A stretch of DNA of 64,000 nt. It comes from Gammaproteobacteria bacterium SG8_30. Lineage in GTDB: Bacteria; Pseudomonadota; Gammaproteobacteria; Steroidobacterales; Steroidobacteraceae. This document shows positions 62,330-64,000 of the stretch, piece by piece. A model generated the notes under the pieces. It saw only the letters and a list, made by a program, of their open reading frames with translations. It ran no database searches and had not been told where the DNA came from. The DNA is taken from assembly GCA_001303245.1 (NCBI GenBank), contig LJNS01000002.1, positions 2,933 through 66,932 of the forward strand, in the 5' to 3' direction. The first letter of the stretch is position 1. Every line of letters starts with the position of its first letter. A program made the position numbers and the translations under genes.

Positions 62330-62889
62330 GTCCCCCGTCCACGAGTCCCGCGCTCGGGCAGCCGCCGGCATCAGGCTGGACTGCCGACATCGATCGCCTC
62401 GCGCCGCCGCGCGAGGCGCGCGGGTGGCTGACCGAATCGGGACTGCTCACGGAAAGGGTGCGCTCGCTTTGCGGCGGCACGTTCGGTCTGCGGATCGTCG
62501 ACGAGCGCCTCGACCTGCTCTCGCCCGAGGATGCCGCGGCCCTCGAGGTGGCCGACCTGTCGGCGTTCGTGCGCGAGGTCGAGCTGACGTGCGACGATCG
62601 CCCGCAGGTATTCGCGCAGACGCTGGTGCCCTCCGCAACCCTCGCGGCCCAGCCTTGGCTCGCGCAGCTCGGTGACACGGCGCTAGGGCCCAGGCTCGCG
62701 AGCCTCGGCGGCGCCCTGCGCGATCCGTTGGAATATTCGCTGCTGTCCCCGGGAGAGTCGCTCTGCGAGCGGGCGCTGCACGGTTCCGGCCTCGACCGCA
62801 ACGGGTTGTGGGCGAGGCGCGCCCGGTACCGGCTCGGGCCGCACTGCCTGGTGGTTCAGGAGGTGTTTCTTCCCGAGGCGCTCGCATGA
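62326..62889 (+). CDS. ubiC: chorismate lyase
   Basis: UbiC splits chorismate to pyruvate and 4-hydroxybenzoate, the ring precursor of ubiquinone. The 187-residue product has WLTESGLLTERVRSLCGGTF, VREVELTCDDRPQVFAQTLV and LSPGESLCERALHGSG, in family order. It overlaps recG and ubiA by 4 bp each (ATGA), so it is translationally coupled with both. Confidence 0.92.
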   Translation: MSPPSTSPALGQPPASGWTADIDRLAPPREARGWLTESGLLTERVRSLCGGTFGLRIVDERLDLLSPEDAAALEVADLSAFVREVELTCDDRPQVFAQTLVPSATLAAQPWLAQLGDTALGPRLASLGGALRDPLEYSLLSPGESLCERALHGSGLDRNGLWARRARYRLGPHCLVVQEVFLPEALA

Positions 62890-63845
62890 GCGCCGAGCTC
62901 CGTCCAGCCCAGCCGCCGCGACCACCGCGCGACCCCACCTACAAGCCGGCCTGGCGACCAACGCCGTTCCGCGATGCCCTGGGCGCGCTCGGGCGTACGC
63001 TCATCGACTATGCGCAGCTCACGCGCCTGCATCGGCCGATCGGCATCTGGCTGCTGATGTGGCCGGCCCTCTGGGCTCTGTGGATCGCCGGCGCCGGTCA
63101 TCCGGACGAGCGCGTATTCGTCATCTTCATGGCGGGCGTGCTCGTCATGCGCTCGGCCGGCTGCATCATCAACGATTATGCGGACCGGGACTTCGATCCC
63201 TTCGTGCGCCGCACGGCCGGCCGGCCGCTTGCGTCGGGCCGCGTCAGCCCGGGCGAGGCGCTGACGCTGTTCGTCGCGCTCGGCCTCGTCGCCGCCTGGC
63301 TTGCACTCCAGCTCGGGCCCCTGGCACGGCTGTACGCGGTGGCTGGGGCCGTGCTGGCGATCACCTACCCGTTCACCAAGCGCTACGTTCACGTGCCCCA
63401 GTTCTACCTGGGCCTCGCGTTCGCATGGTCGATCCCGATGGCGTTTGCCGAGATCGGCGAGTCCGTGCCGCGCCTGGGCTGGCTGCTCGTCGTGGCGGTC
63501 GTGCTGTGGGCGGCCGTCTACGACACGCTCTATGCCATGGTCGATCGCGAGGACGACCTGAAGCTCGATCTCAAGTCGACGGCCATCCTGTTCGGCGACG
63601 CCGACCGGGTGATCGTCGCAGCGATGCAGGCCATGGTGCTGCTCGCGCTCTACCTCGCGGGCAGGGAAGCGGGCCTCGGCGACTGGTACGCCGTCGGGCT
63701 CGTCGCGGGTGGCGTCATCTTCGCCTACGAGCAGTGGTTGATCCGCGGACGGGAGCCGCTGCGCTGCCTCCAGGCGTTCAACAACAATCACTATTTCGGC
63801 CTGGTGGTCTTCGTCGGCATCGCCCTCGACTACCTGTTCCGATGA
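62886..63845 (+). CDS. ubiA: 4-hydroxybenzoate polyprenyltransferase
   Basis: UbiA attaches the polyprenyl tail to 4-hydroxybenzoate at the inner membrane. The ATG at 62886 gives 319 residues and eight or nine helices. The two Asp-rich motifs are present: IINDYADRDFDPFVRRTAGR and YDTLYAMVDREDDLKLDLKS. LTRLHRPIGIWLLMWPALWA is the usual first helix. The N-terminal 35 residues are Pro-rich and longer than in E. coli. Confidence 0.96.
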   Translation: MSAELRPAQPPRPPRDPTYKPAWRPTPFRDALGALGRTLIDYAQLTRLHRPIGIWLLMWPALWALWIAGAGHPDERVFVIFMAGVLVMRSAGCIINDYADRDFDPFVRRTAGRPLASGRVSPGEALTLFVALGLVAAWLALQLGPLARLYAVAGAVLAITYPFTKRYVHVPQFYLGLAFAWSIPMAFAEIGESVPRLGWLLVVAVVLWAAVYDTLYAMVDREDDLKLDLKSTAILFGDADRVIVAAMQAMVLLALYLAGREAGLGDWYAVGLVAGGVIFAYEQWLIRGREPLRCLQAFNNNHYFGLVVFVGIALDYLFR

Positions 63846-64000
63846 AGCGCTGGCTTTCGCGACTGCTGCAGGTAGCGGTCCTGCTCCTGCCCGCCCTCGC
63901 CCTCTACGCCTGGCAGACGCGCGACCTGCTGCCGCACGGTGCCCGCAGCCCGGCGCCCGGTCTCGACCTGCGCCGGCTGAACGGAGGGAACTTCGACGGG
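63842..64000 (+). CDS. thioredoxin/redoxin-like membrane protein, N-terminus only
   Basis: The ATG overlaps the ubiA stop in ATGA. The 53 visible residues give a basic start and a membrane anchor (LLQVAVLLLPALALYAW). A stretch PAPGLDLRRLNGGNFDG follows, which resembles the first strand of TlpA/Redoxin domains. The active site lies outside the window, so the call is tentative. Confidence 0.5.
   Translation, partial: MKRWLSRLLQVAVLLLPALALYAWQTRDLLPHGARSPAPGLDLRRLNGGNFDG

Noticed and set aside
1-64000. tRNA genes, CRISPR arrays, transposases or integration sites
   Set aside because: None could be recognised by reading either strand; a tRNA or repeat-finding program could still reveal one.

Overview
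This window comes from the chromosome of a very GC-rich gammaproteobacterium. The evidence is the pilMNOPQ-aroK-aroB block divergent from a PBP1A gene, gmk-rpoZ-spoT, ubiC-ubiA, hexameric-type citrate synthase, Asd and rph/rdgB/yicC neighbours. The genus cannot be read from sequence alone. Gene density is high, many neighbours share ATGA, GTGA or TTGA stop/start overlaps, and GTG and TTG starts are common. No rRNA, tRNA, CRISPR array, insertion sequence or prophage was seen.

Region by region. (1) 1-10745, minus strand: a probable eight-gene operon that encodes an envelope-associated signalling apparatus of no named type. It holds three lipoproteins (one with a long disordered tail and DPFA repeats), a membrane Ser/Thr kinase with TPR-like repeats and a PEGA-like end, an FHA-like/PEGA/sulfatase-modifying-factor-like fusion, a small secreted protein, a MotA/TolQ/ExbB-like channel protein and an Hsp70/actin-like protein cut by the window edge. 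(2) 10.8-15.6 kb: a PA0069-type radical SAM gene under a LexA-box promoter, an MFS exporter, asd, a cupin protein and a DUF3429 membrane protein. (3) 15.7-27 kb: a BNR-repeat protein with a TlpA-like thioredoxin, the histidine-utilisation genes hutH, hutU, hutI and hutG, then small membrane and TPR proteins, a hydrolase and an M24 peptidase. (4) 27.2-38.7 kb: dgt-aroB-aroK and the type IV pilus alignment operon pilMNOPQ (a terminator separates the two), divergent from mrcA/ponA. (5) 38.7-46.9 kb: gltA, hemW with a Rof-like gene, an AT-rich island with an inverted pair of perfect DnaA boxes, rpmE, an M48 protease, rdgB, rph, a PP2C phosphatase and yicC. (6) 46.9-52.4 kb: a polyamine-type ABC importer and gamma-aminobutyraldehyde dehydrogenase in the order of E. 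coli ydcSTUV-patD. (7) 52.5-64 kb: a CPBP protease, an O-methyltransferase, a frameshifted outer-membrane barrel gene, a rhomboid protease, gmk-rpoZ-spoT-ridA-recG, ubiC-ubiA and the start of a thioredoxin-like gene.

The most novel candidate is the 1-10745 operon. It combines a membrane kinase, a phosphopeptide-type recognition fold, a proton-channel-like protein and a degenerate Hsp70-like protein, with no secretion, flagellar or Ton genes beside it. Other items worth checking are the SOS-type, nearly leaderless promoter of the radical SAM gene, the DnaA-box island before rpmE, the His/Cys-rich BNR protein paired with a thioredoxin, and two damaged genes: an N-terminally short DUF2238 gene and the frameshifted barrel gene.
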